A stretch of 64,000 nucleotides of DNA from Ampelocalamus luodianensis (Eukaryota; Streptophyta; Magnoliopsida; Poales; Poaceae). The stretch lies in the NCBI GenBank assembly GCA_036346255.1, contig CM070632.1, positions 23,391,408-23,455,407 of the forward strand. Reading direction: 5' to 3'. This document shows positions 1 to 10,595 of this stretch, piece by piece (positions within the stretch are counted from its first letter, which is position 1; every line of letters begins with the position of its first letter). The position numbers were made by a program, and so were the translations under genes. The notes under the pieces are model-generated. The model saw only the letters and a list, made by a program, of their open reading frames with translations. It made no database searches and was not told the origin of the DNA.

Positions 1-778
1 GTGGGTGGTGGCAGGGCGTGGGACGAGAAAGAACAGAGGGGGTTCAACGGGCGGGGGCGCATGAGCGAAGCACAAGGCTGGCAGGCCAGGCGGTGGCATG
101 CGCAAGAAAGAGGGAGGCACGGGCGTGCGTGCGGCTGAGGGGACAAGGCGAAAGCGGGGTGGCTCAGAGGGCTCACGTGGATGGCAAAGGAGCCAAGAGG
201 TGCTAGAGGTGGCAGTGACAGGTGCATTTAATGCACACGACAGGGCAGGTGAGTAGGCGTAAAGCGCATGCACGGCACTGACCCGAGCGGCACGCTCGTA
301 CGGCGCTGACGCGGGTGGAGAAAGAAGGTGAGCATGGCTGACAGGTGGGGTTGGTCGAAACCAAGAGGGTAGCCATGACCAAGGGGGTGGTCGTGACCGA
401 GAGGGTGGTCGTGACCGAGGGGTGGCCCCGAGAGGGTGATTGTGACTGAGAGAGTGGTCGTGACCAAGAGGAGGTCCTAAGGAGGTCCTGGAGGGAGGTC
501 ATGAGGAGGAGGTCCTAAGGAGGTCTTGGAGGAGGAGGTCCTAAGGAGGTCTTGGACGACGGGAAAAAGGAACAAATAAGGAAAGGGGTTTTTAAAGATC
601 AAAGTACTCCAATAAACTCAAGATAAACTAAATTTCGAATTAGTTGAAGTTTGATTAATTCAAATTAAATTGCTTTTATCTTTCAAAATTTCAAGTTAAG
701 CTTTAGAAATTCAACAAAACCAAATGGTTATTTTTATTTTTAAAAATTTCAAAAACTCCTAAAAATTAGGATGTTACA
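1..778 (-). mobile_element. Partial Gypsy-type LTR, antisense, cut by window edge
   Basis: The right edge reads ggatgttaca, the reverse complement of TGTAACATCC, which is also how the solo LTR at 27753 starts. Inside, the reverse complement shares several blocks with that solo LTR, such as the stretch around tcgaccaaccccacctgtca and the gcatttaat segments, so the two belong to one LTR family. Short G-rich tandem units (ggtcgtgaccgag, aggaggtcctaagg) fill about 360-560. The left end lies outside the window, so I cannot tell a solo LTR from a full element. It sits inside the 5' LTR of the Copia-like element that continues at 779. The short ORFs on both strands here look like chance frames. Confidence 0.75.
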
Positions 779-1146
779 AAGAGCAACCCCGAGTGGATCG
801 AGGTGTTTGTTCAAGTTGTGAGCCTATCCAATTCGTTTGGGCTTACCTCGAGGTATTGGCTTAATTTGTGGAGCCGGTCCAATTCGTTTGGGCTTACGTT
901 AACGTGGATTTGGGGAGATCAACAAGTCTCCGAACACCACGGTAAAACACCCTTGTGTCATTGTGGTTTGCTCTCTTGTGATTTACTTTGTGCAATTTAC
1001 ATTCCTAGAATTAAATTGATTGCATGTCAAACTAGAATATTTAAGTTATAATTGTGCAAAACCGAATTGAATTTCTCTTTCGCATTAGAAATCGATTTTA
1101 GTCTTAGAGAGACTATTCCCCCCTAGTCGGCCTCCTCGATCTTACA
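779..1146 (+). repeat. 5' LTR remnant of the outer Copia-like element
   Basis: Only the 3' part of this LTR is in view because an antisense Gypsy LTR interrupts it at 778. Bases from about 960 to 1146 match 20745-20941 closely, which defines the LTR end. The piece at 779-950 has no counterpart in the 3' LTR, where a duplicated block sits instead. Confidence 0.75.
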
Positions 1147-1148
1147 AG

Positions 1149-1160
1149 TGGTATCAGAGC
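1149..1160 (+). other. Primer-binding site (initiator Met-tRNA)
   Basis: The sequence tggtatcagagc lies two bases after the LTR end and is complementary to the 3' end of plant initiator tRNA-Met, the usual primer of Copia-type minus-strand synthesis. Confidence 0.9.
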
Positions 1161-1200
1161 TTGGTCACGCATTTATTAGACTTAACCGTTTAGAGAGTAA

Positions 1201-2580
1201 ATGATAGTCACTAGTGATATAGTGTACCTCGGTGAAGCACCTCTTTTTTATGGCACAAAGTATGCTCATTGGAAAATCCGCATGTCTTGTTATTTTAAGG
1301 CCATGAGCAAAAAAAATACGGTGGATTGTATATGTAAGTTTTTCTCCTCCAATGGATCCTCTAGCTCCAACTATTGAGGAAGAGAAATGCTCACATCTCG
1401 ACGCTCAAGCAACTAATGCTTTATTTAGTGTTTTGAGTATAGAGGTGTTCGATGCCATATGCAATCTCAAGAGCACTCATGAGATGTGGACATAACTTTA
1501 AGATAATTATGAAAGGTTCACCTCAACCAAGGATAATTGCATAGAAGAGCGGATATCGGGAGAACAATACTCAATCTCTAGATCCGACAATGATGAGATC
1601 ACAACCCCATCCATATCAACTCATTGCTTTATGAAAAGGTAATGATAAGGTAAATAATGACGATGAACCTACATATGATGAGTTGATGGACATGCTAGAG
1701 GACTTGAATGAATACCTTGGCAAAGAGAAGTCAAAATTCAAAGTCTTGAAGAAAGAATTTCTTTCTCTCAAGGATTCTTATGAGGAGCTAAAAGAAGCTC
1801 ATGAGACTCTCCTTCTCAAGGATCTCATCAAGTCCAAGTTGGACATTGGTATTACATGTGATTTACTAGATGATATGCCATGTATAGCTCCTATCCCTTG
1901 CATTTCATCTAAGGTTAGCATATCCACATCTTGTGATGATTTGCTTAATATGCCTTGTTGCTCAAAAATAGACACTTCTATTTCCTCTATCTTGTGATAC
2001 TAACCTTATAGAGGAAACTGAAGAGCTTAAGACCCAAGTCAAGAATTTGACTAATGACTTGGAAAAAAGCTTCAAAGGGAAGGCCACCCTCGATGATATA
2101 TTAAGCAAGCAAAGAAGCTTGCAAGACAAGAGTAGAATTGGCTTCACTCCCAAGAAGAAGGAGAATAGCAAAACAAGGCACAATGCAAGATACACAAAGA
2201 ATATCAAGTGCTTTAATTGTCATGAGAAGGGTCAACTTGCCTCGGTGTGCCCAAACAAGATAAATAACAAGCAAATATCATCAAAGAAGAGGCAAGTTGG
2301 CAATAAGTAAGACAGGAAAACAAAGAATGTAGGAAAATATCAAACTTGCTACAATTGTCAGAAAAAGTGATATTTTAGTAAGGATTATCCTAAAGATATC
2401 ACTCATAAGCCTATCATCTATAATGATCATTATTTGCTTAGGAAGGCTAGAGATGGTAGGGTGGTTGTTAGATGTGTTAATTCACCTAAGACTACTGCTA
2501 TAGCCATTTGGGTGGCTAAATTTATTGTGACTAATATTTATAGACCCAACCAAGTTTGGGTACCACAAAAGTGCTTAAAA
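1201..2580 (+). pseudogene. Degenerate Copia-type gag with two zinc knuckles
   Basis: The reading starts at the ATG at 1201, soon after the primer-binding site, and shows a gag-like N-terminus (YGTKYAHWKIRM). It then hits stops and frame changes. A lysine/glutamate-rich, probably coiled-coil part lies at 1683-1997. At 2047-2310 is a first CCHC-like knuckle (CFNCHEKGQLASVC), where the usual histidine spacing is disturbed, and near 2345 a second, broken one (CYNCQKK then a stop). The frame ends near VWVPQKC, where pol would normally begin, but pol is absent. Gag would package element RNA in a cytoplasmic particle. It cannot make a full protein in this state. Confidence 0.75.
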
Positions 2581-2654
2581 TGCTAAATAGGTACTTGGAG
2601 AGGAATTGGAGGCTTGGCTTACTCATATCAAGGTGGATTCCATCATACATCAAA

Positions 2655-2657
2655 TTA
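2655..2657. repeat. Left TSD of CACTA-1 (TTA)
   Basis: TTA directly precedes the CACTACTAC terminus at 2658 and is repeated at 19371-19373 after the other end. Three-base duplications are diagnostic of CACTA elements. Confidence 0.9.
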
Positions 2658-2675
2658 CACTACTACAGAAAACGT

Positions 2676-2884
2676 CATCACAGACGGTTCGGAACCGTCA
2701 TCACGCAGCGGCCGGAATCGCCATCACGTGCTCGTGTTTTTGTACGTCTGTGATAACTGGTGGTTATCACAGACGGTTAATAAAACCATCTGTGATAAGT
2801 CACAACATAGACGGTTCTAGTTACCAACCGTTTGTGATATCCACATATCACAGACGGTTCTAGTTACCAACCGTCTGTGATAGT
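2676..2884. repeat. 3' subterminal repeat array of CACTA-1
   Basis: Inverted pairs of the form atcacagacggttN...accgtctgtgat recur within 200 bp of the terminus and can fold into short hairpins. In En/Spm elements such subterminal motifs bind the element's own DNA-binding protein. That role is inferred here from position and repetition. Confidence 0.85.
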
Positions 2885-3127
2885 TCTTTCAGCCTAACTA
2901 TTTATTTATTTATTATTTTCGGCTAGCCTTAGGAATTGCTAGTCATGCCCTTTGAAAACAAGTAGGCAGAAAATAGATACATCACAGATGAATCAATCGT
3001 TGACAACTCAAAGTGATCATTTATAAATCAAAATCAATTACAAACGAATATGTATCAAATATTGTCGCTAGAGTTACAATTGAATTACAACTATTCAAAG
3101 TAAATTACAATTAATGAATCAATTGTT
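2885..3127. other. AT-rich 3' flank of the protease gene in CACTA-1
   Basis: No coding potential is seen. The stretch is conserved in CACTA-2 (31400-31640) and CACTA-3 (about 54900-55145), as in the shared block near tgaattacaactattcaa, so it is element-specific 3' sequence and not host DNA. Confidence 0.6.
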
Positions 3128-3275
3128 TCAAGGTCGTTCAACGGTGTTGATGGAGTAGTGAAACTCTCCGTCGGCGTTAATGATCTCCGTCATGATGAAG
3201 GTGCAGAGCCTCCCTCGAACATCCGAGATCTCTCTCTGAACGAGTGAATCTAAATCTATATTCAAGCCCTGTAGC
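3128..3275 (-). pseudogene. Last exon of the CACTA-1 Ulp1-like gene, cut off by Copia
   Basis: Read leftward, this segment matches the end of the protease gene in CACTA-3 (about 54760-54898), including the block that translates to EIINADGEFH before the stop. It is separated from the rest of the gene by the nested Copia element and by a deletion at the left junction, so it cannot be spliced normally to the upstream exons. Confidence 0.65.
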
Positions 3276-3312
3276 TAGCAAGAGTAAAGTAGTAAGCATA
3301 TATATTTAAATT

Positions 3313-3663
3313 TAGCCACGCTCTCCTCAACCACGCCGCCAGCGCTAGCACTCCTGCGCGTGGTGTCCCTGCCCCGTACGTGTGGATACCTTGGAGGTGC
3401 TGTTGCGAAGCATCAGCACTAGGGCGATCGCGACTCACGGCGTTCATCCGGGCCGGAGGAGAACTTGCGACGTTCGTCGGAGTAGGAGGAGAAGACGCGC
3501 AGCAAGTACGACTACGACTGCATCAACTCGCTACATCGACTCTACTTCCGCTACGAGTCGGCACGTCTAGTGGTAATCACGTGATCTATGACTTGCGGTG
3601 GTTCCTTGGTTGCGCGGTATATTTTTTTTGTTTGTGCTATCGTAGCCTTGCCGCGATCCTTCA
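3313..3663 (+). repeat. Truncated 5' LTR of the nested Copia
   Basis: This piece aligns with 10250-10595 and lacks the first ~1265 bp of the LTR, including the TATA box seen at 10177-10188 in the other copy. Left of 3313 the sequence is CACTA-1. Compared with CACTA-2, about 245 bp of CACTA sequence is also missing here, so one deletion removed both. Confidence 0.85.
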
Positions 3664-3664
3664 G

Positions 3665-3676
3665 TGGTATCAGAGC
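3665..3676 (+). other. Primer-binding site of the nested Copia
   Basis: tggtatcagagc starts one base after the 5' LTR end and fits the initiator tRNA-Met primer. Confidence 0.9.
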
Positions 3677-5080
3677 CATCCCGCTTAGTTTTAGATTCAG
3701 ATTAGATGCATATGGTGATATGCGGGGGGGTCGTAGATGTGATCTATTTCTATTTCTGTTGGTCATTCTATGTGATAGATCGTTCTTGGCGATGGTCGAT
3801 ATGATCGTCCATGCGCGGTGGTCGTAAGGTGATTGATGATCGTTGTTCTGTGATCATGTATACATGGTCGTATCACGACTTGCCTCTACCGGTCGGGTTT
3901 CGCCATCGGACGATGCGATGATCGTAAATCCATGGAGCACGCGAAGATCAATCTAGTTGATCGAATCAGAGTTCCGATCGGAAAGGGTTAATGTGATTAA
4001 TCCAATGCGATTTATATGGACGGAGCAGTAGATTGGATCTACATTGTCCGAAAATTTTCGCATACACGGGCTGCCGCCCCTGTGACCCCGCTCCGCTCAC
4101 CGAGCAGGACCTTAGAATATAGATAGGGCTTTCGCCCTTTTGGAGCGGGTTGCCACTCCTGTGGATTAGGACCTAAACTTGGTTTTTGGTTTTGCTAATT
4201 CATGCCATACGTTAGATAGAATGCGATTCTATGCCTAACTTGTTCTTGCAGAATTTTGTGAATAGTATGACCCGTTATGTATGAGATGCATGTATGTGTG
4301 TAATGTTCATGACCTGCGTGTCATGCTTATTGCAGCCCAAGGCTGTCTATATTTGTATAACGGCCTGCGTGTCGACTTGTGATGTCTTTTCACCCTTTGT
4401 ATTTTATCACTAGTGCTATTAGCGGTAATAGTTTAGTGGGAGTACTTGGAGACAAGGCGCACAGGAAGCACGGCGATGGAGATCACCTTGTGGAAGGGTC
4501 ATACTATATCACAATACAATATGATTGTCTGTGAATACCTTTCTTCTCTGTCTTTTATTTCTATGCATGTTATTTAATTGCTTTGATTGCTCTTGACATG
4601 ATAGAAGTAAAATTCCCTCACTTAAATATTGAGTTAAAATTGATGCCCTCCCAATTTCTTTGCACAATCCAAAGTCTTGTATTTTAATGGTAGGTCTTGC
4701 CAAAGCGAGTGCCATTAACTCTCCTTGACTAGATGGGTTTGTGTCGGACACTTACACGCTTAGCATTGGTCTAACTTGACAAGGTTATCATAACGATTTA
4801 TGGACCTTGGGGCATAGGGTTGGAGTGCTTGGAGCATAGAGATCTTGCCCAACAACAAGAGTCATATAGAGATGTGATTAGCAAAGGGTTGCTTACCATA
4901 TTCACTAATCTTCTAGCAGTGATGCCAAAGCTCACTAGGAGATTAATTAATTATGGGTCTTGAATCACTAGAATGTCATAAGAGGGATATGGTATTTAGT
5001 GGGAGTATCTTTATTAAATTGTTTAATACAAGTTACTTTTGAACATATGTCTTAGTTTTGCATATTTTATGTTGTAGATC
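3677..5080 (+). other. Untranslated leader of the nested Copia
   Basis: About 1.4 kb between the primer site and the gag ATG, with no convincing coding frame. It is rich in gatcg and tgatcgt words. A long leader is usual for grass Copia elements and would contain packaging signals, none of which can be identified by eye. Confidence 0.5.
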
Positions 5081-5978
5081 ATGGCACCAACTGCTGTACC
5101 TACATCCAGTTTTGCTTTGCGTTCGATACTTGATAAGGAAAAACTGAATGGAACAAATTTTGCGGATTGGTCCCGCAACCTAAGAATTGTTCTTAGGTAA
5201 GATAAAAAGGAACATGTTTTAGAGGAACCAATTCCAGATGTGCCTGCTGAAAATGCTGCTGCTACCCTTAAAAGCGCCTATAAAAAGGCATGTGATGAGT
5301 CCCTTGATGTTAGCTGTCTCATGCTTGCTGCTATGAACTCAGACCTTCAGAAGCAGTTTGAGAACATTGAGGCCTATGATATGATCGTGGCGATCAAAGG
5401 CATGTTTGAGACACAAGCAAGAAGCGAGAGATATGAGATCTCAAAGAACTTGTTTGGGTGTAAGCTAGCGAGGGTAGTCCGGTGAGCCCACATGTGATCA
5501 AGATGGTTGGTTACACAGAGCTTGGAAAAACTTGGTTTTCCACTTAGTCAAGAGTTGGCTCTGATTTGATTCTTGCTTCGCTTCACTGCAAGCTATGGGC
5601 GTTCATTACGAACTTCCATATGAAGCAGTTTAGACAAGAATCTCACGAGCGCATATGATGCTCAAGGCTGCGGAAGACAACATTAAGAAAAGCAACGATC
5701 ATGTGATGATGGTGCAAAAGAGTCTGAGCTTCAAGAAAAAGCTAAGACTAAGGTCAATGGAAAGGGTAAGGCTAAAGCCGGATAGGATCCAAACCAATAA
5801 GCCTAAGCCCAAGACTAAGTGCGGCCCGACTCAAGAGAATGAATGCTTTTACTACAAAGAGCTAGGCCATTGGAAGAGGAACCGCAAGAAATACAGGCGA
5901 TCGAAAAGAATGGAGGGACTAAACCTTCCACTTGGTATTAATGTTATAGATGTTTTTCTTCTTTGGTTCTTACATTAA
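5081..5978 (+). pseudogene. Copia gag pseudogene
   Basis: The ATG at 5081 opens a frame with LDKEKLNGTNFADW, a gag signature of plant Copia elements. It meets a stop at about 5198 (after NLRIVLR), then continues in frame through 5485. A second piece (5655-5978) carries a zinc knuckle in which two cysteines are replaced (CFYYKELGHWKRNRKK; the pattern expected is CX2CX4HX4C). The protein would coat element RNA. Stops and lost zinc ligands make this copy inactive. Confidence 0.8.
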
Positions 5979-8877
5979 CTCATGGGTATTTGATCTGGAT
6001 CGGTTGCTCATATTTGCAATTCGATCGCAGTCTAACAAGGATTAGGAGAGTTGCAAGAGGCGAGATGGAACTTCGCGTCGGGAATAAAGCAAGGGTTGCT
6101 GCATTAGCCGTCGGGACCTTGCCATTACTTTTGCCTTCAAGATTTATTATGGAATTAAATAATTGTTATTACGTTCCAGCCATGAGTAGAAACATTATCT
6201 CTGCCTCATGTTTGATGGCAGAAGGTTATAAATTCATTATTGAGAACAATGGTTGTTCTATATTTTTGAATGAAGTGTTTTATGGCTATGCACCTGTTTT
6301 GAATAGGCTGTTTATTTTGAATCTTGATGTTGCACCCGTCTATAATATTAATGCAAAAAGGCTTAGGCCTAATAATATGAATTCCACTTTTATTTGGCAT
6401 TGTCGTTTGGGTCACATAAGTGAGAAACGTATGAAGAAGCTCCATGATGATGGAATTCTAAACTCATTTGATTTAGAATCATTTGAAACGTGCGAATCTT
6501 GCCTACTCGAAAAGATGACCAAGACTCCTTTCATCGGTCGAAGCGAGAGGCGTCCGACTGTTGGCACTCGTACATGCGATGTATGTGGACCAATGAGCAC
6601 GACGACTAGAGGTGGTTTTCGTGCTTCATTACCTTCACCGATGACTATAGTAGATATGGATATGTCTACTTAATGAGGTACAAGTCGGAATCCTTTGAAA
6701 AGTTCAAGGAGTTCCGAATGAGTCTGAATCACTTGGCAACACAATCAAATCTTTACGATCGATCGTGGAGGTGAATTTTGAGCCATGAATTTGGTGATCA
6801 TTTGAAGCAATGTGGAATTGTTCCCGACTTACACCACCGGGCACTCCACAATGGAATGGGGTGTCCGAGCGAATGTCGGACCTTGTTGGACATGGTTCGG
6901 TCGATGATGAGCCAATCGATCTGCCATTGTATTTTTGGGTTACGCTCTTGGCTGCGCTTTCACTTTAAATAAATTACCATCAAAATCAGTAGATAAGACA
7001 CCATATGAGATATGGTGGGAAGAGTCGGTTTGTCTTTTCTAAGGATTTGGGGATGTGATGTCTATGTTAAACGTTTGACATCTGATAAACTCACACCCAA
7101 GTCTGATAAATGCTTCTTTATAGGATATCCTAGGGAAACCAAAGGATATTACTTCTACAATAGGGAAGAGGGCAAAGTTATTGTTGCCCGAAATGGTGTC
7201 TTTTTGGAGAAAGAGTTTCTTTCAAAAGAAGTCAGTGAGAGAAAGGTGCAGCTCGAAGAAATTCGGGAAACATCTGAAAGTGTTTCAACTCCTACTGAAC
7301 CTCTACAGGATGGACAAATTGATGTTGAACCTGTAGATGAGGCATCAGCCCCACGTAGATCTAAAAGGCCACGTCAATTGCATATAAGGTATGGGCATGA
7401 TGTATTATTGTTGAATAATGATGAGCCTAAGTCGTATGAGGCGATGATGGACCGGACTACGAGAAATGGCTTAAAGCCATGAAATCGAGATAGACTCCAT
7501 GAGTGACAATCGGGTTTGGAATCGGTCGATCCTCTTGATGGTGTTAAAACCATTGAGTGCAAATGGATCTATAAGAAAAGATTGATATGGATGGAAATGT
7601 TCACATTCATAAAGCTCGACTAGTCGCAAAGGGTTTCGACAAGTTCAAGGGTTGACTACGATGAGACTTTCTCACGGTAGCGATGCTTAAGTCTATACGG
7701 ATCATTCTAGCTATTGCTGCATATTTCGACTATGAGATATGGCAAATGGATGTCAAAACGGCTTTCCTTAATGGAAACCTAAGTGAGGATGTGTACATGA
7801 CACACTGAAGGTTTTGTCGATCCAAAGAATGCTACAGTATGCAAACTTCAAAAGTCCATTTATGGGTTGAAGCAAGCATCTCGGAGTTGGAATATACGTT
7901 TTGATGAAGAGATCAAAATGTTTGGTTTAAATCAAGAACAAAGAAGAACCTTGTGTTTACATGAAGGTTAGTGGGGCGCACTCGTTATTACGATCTTATA
8001 TGTAGATGACATATTATTGATCGGGAATGACATTCCAATCTTGGAATCATTAAGGTATCATTAAAAATAGTTTTCTATGAAGGACCTAGGAGAGGCGACA
8101 TATATCTTAGGGATAAAGATCTATAGAGATAGATCAAGAAGGCTAATTGGATTATGCCAAAGTACTTATATTGACAAGATGTTGATTCGGTTGAGCATGC
8201 GGGATGCCAAGAAAGGGTTCTTACCTATGTCACATGGCATAAGTCTTAGCAAAAGTCGGTGTCCTTCGACAAGCGATGAGCGAGACCGTATGAATGGTAT
8301 TCCATATGCTTGACTATTGGATCCATCATGTATGCCATGATATGTACTCGACGGATGTATCATATGCTCTAAGTGTTACGAGTAGATACCAAGTGATCCG
8401 GTGAAGGTCATGGACAGTGTGAAAAACATTCTTAAGTACTTGAGAAGGACTAAGGATCGTTCCTAGTTTATGGCGGTTATGAAGAGCTCGTTGTAAATGG
8501 TTACACCGATGCAAGCTTCCAAACCGACAAAGATGATTATCGTTCGCAATCTGGTTATGTATTCATTTTGAATGGAGGAGCGGTGAGTGGAAAAGTTCAA
8601 GCAAGGGACGGTTCTTGATTCTACGATGGAGGCCGAGTACATTGCGGCTTCGGCTGCGAAGGAAGGTGTTTGGATAAGGAATTTCATTGCTGAATTGGGC
8701 ATGGTTCCGAGTGCCTCGGGCCCAATGGATCTCTATTGTGACAATAATGGAGCCATTGCGCAGGCTAAGGAGCCTAGATCCCATCAGAAGTCCAAGCATA
8801 TACTCAGGCGTTTCCACCTTATTCGCGAATTGGTGGATAGAGGAGATGTTAAGATATGCAAAATTCATACAGTTTAA
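5979..8877 (+). pseudogene. Copia pol pseudogene (integrase, RT, RNase H)
   Basis: Recognisable parts in order: protease-linked and pre-integrase region with FIWHCRLGHISEKRMKK near 6390-6450; integrase core from about 6570 to 6980; the GKxY-type region near 7110; reverse transcriptase with LYVDDILLIGND near 7990-8030; and RNase H with STMEAEYIAAS near 8617 ending at SKHILRRFHLIREL. The order integrase then reverse transcriptase identifies Ty1-copia. Many one-base frame changes break it, several at CTG, CAG or CCG sites (for example aatcggtcg near 7510, where aatctggtcg is expected). Part of the damage may therefore be sequencing error. Confidence 0.85.
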
Positions 8878-8970
8878 ATGTTCTCGATCCGTTGACAAAG
8901 CCTCTCACTGACCAAAGCATGAGGCGCACACAAGAGTATCGGTATTAGATACTTAAATGATTGACTCTAG

Positions 8971-8984
8971 TGCAAGTGGGAGAC
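8971..8984 (+). other. Polypurine tract of the nested Copia
   Basis: tgcaagtgggagac lies directly before the 3' LTR start at 8985, the expected site of plus-strand priming. Confidence 0.75.
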
Positions 8985-10595
8985 TGTTGGAAATATGCCC
9001 TAGAGGCAATCATAGAGATGATTGTATTTCAGTATGTTCATAACATTTGATAATATGTTATCTTGTTCCTTGAATGAATCATCAGTTATATAGATCAATG
9101 AGTATGTGACTTGTTGGTGAAACTCTTTATCTTATATGATATCGTTCTTAAAAGTATCCACTGGTCGAATGTCCTTTGGTGGAACACGGTGACTCTATGA
9201 TTAGTACATGTATTGATCGATGACCATGTTTCACCGGTCATGGATATAGAGATATCGAATCAATAATGTGGACACATGTTAGAGAACATAGTGTTGGATA
9301 AGACCCACCTTGAGACACTATTGAGATTGTTATGATTCTATGTGTCGTTAGTTGGTCTCAAGCAATGATGATGTATAATCCTCGGACACAGAGATCGCAT
9401 GGTTTCCTACATGTGTAATAGCACTCTTAGGGGTTGCCAAACGCTACTCCCTAAGCGGGTAGTTATAAAGGTAGCTTTGGGTATGCTATGAAACATGCGG
9501 AGGAATGTGTTTAGTCGGATATGGGATTTGCCCTCCTAACATAACGGAGAGATGTCTCTGGGCCCTCGTTGTGGTCGAATAAAGAAAGTGCATGGCCATG
9601 CCACTAGTGGTCGAAGTGTCGACCACATGAAGTTGTCGACACTTGATCGAGAAAGTATTGAGCAGTCCATGGATGACATATTATCTCACGGAGTTCAACC
9701 GGATGTCGTGAGGCAAAGGAGAATACATAAGCGGTCGTTTAGTTGCCGAGGTCGTAGACCGTCGGAAGTCGTATGGAGATGCGACCTGAGTCGAAGACTA
9801 CTCGAACATAATCACCAGTGTCGTGAGAGTTGCAAGCGGTCGTAGTTAGATACTAGCTGGTCGTAGGAGTTCTGAGCGATTATAACTAATTATGAAGCGT
9901 AACTAAATGCAGCTGGTCGTAAGTGATAAGGACACAGTCGTAGATCATATTGCGTTAAAGTTTGTCCGATATATTACGTGTATGTTCGGGAATCGTTATG
10001 TGCTGCTAGGTACCGCGACGACTCGTGATCGGAAAGTGTTTAGAGTCACAACCGATTACACACGAACCTATAGGGTCACACACTTAAAGGGCTAGGATTT
10101 GATTTGGATGGTGATCCGAATTCTTATAGGCCTCGAGTTCCTAATGGGCCTCCTGGTCGGGACCCATTATGGATGCCTATATATAGAGGGGCGGTGGCAT
10201 GGGGTGATCATTGATCAAAATCTTTCTGGAAGAAATCCCGAAACCCTAATAGCCATGCTCTCCTCAACCACGCCGCCGGCGCTAGCACTCCTGCGCGTGG
10301 TGTCCCCGCCCGTGCGTGTGGATACCTTGGAGTGCTTCATTGCGAAGCATCGGCACTAGGGCGATCGCGACTCACGGCGTTCGCCGGGCCGGAGGAGAAC
10401 TTGCGGCGTTCGTCGGAGTAGGAGGAGAAGACGCGCGGCAAGTACGACTACGGCGCATCAACTCGCTACATCGACTCTACTACGCTCACGAGTAGCGCGT
10501 CTAGTGGTAATCTCGTGATCTATGACTTGCGGTGGTTCCTTGGTTGCGCGGTATATTTTTTTGTTTGTGCTATCGTAGCCTTGCGCGATCCTTCA
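8985..10595 (+). repeat. 3' LTR of the nested Copia (1.6 kb)
   Basis: It starts TGTTGGAAATATGCCC after the polypurine tract and ends ccttca, followed by the target bases gtata. A ctatatatagag TATA element at 10177-10188 marks the probable U3/R boundary region. The last ~346 bp match the 5' LTR remnant. The small ORFs inside are not considered genes. Confidence 0.9.
10177..10188 (+). promoter_or_regulatory. TATA box in Copia 3' LTR
   Basis: ctatatatagag is the best core-promoter match in the LTR. The corresponding part of the 5' LTR is deleted, so the element's own genomic RNA has no promoter of this kind. Transcription from this copy would run out of the 3' LTR into CACTA-1. Confidence 0.55.

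Larger units (their letters stand above)
3313..10595 (+). mobile_element. Nested Ty1-copia retrotransposon with truncated 5' LTR
   Basis: A full 3' LTR (8985-10595) begins TGTTGGAAATATGCCC, a start widely shared by grass Copia LTRs, and ends ccttca. The 5' LTR keeps only its last ~350 bp (3313-3663), matching 10250-10595. Between them lie a tRNA-Met primer site, gag, integrase, reverse transcriptase, RNase H and a polypurine tract, in Copia order. The right flank reads gtata (10596-10600). CACTA-2, which lacks this insertion, has an uninterrupted cttgtatagcc at the same place, marking the target. The left target copy is gone with the deleted LTR half. Confidence 0.9.

Noticed and set aside
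3380..3688. 102-codon ORF as a gene
   Set aside because: It lies in the LTR remnant and crosses the primer-binding site. The same sequence in the 3' LTR is not open.
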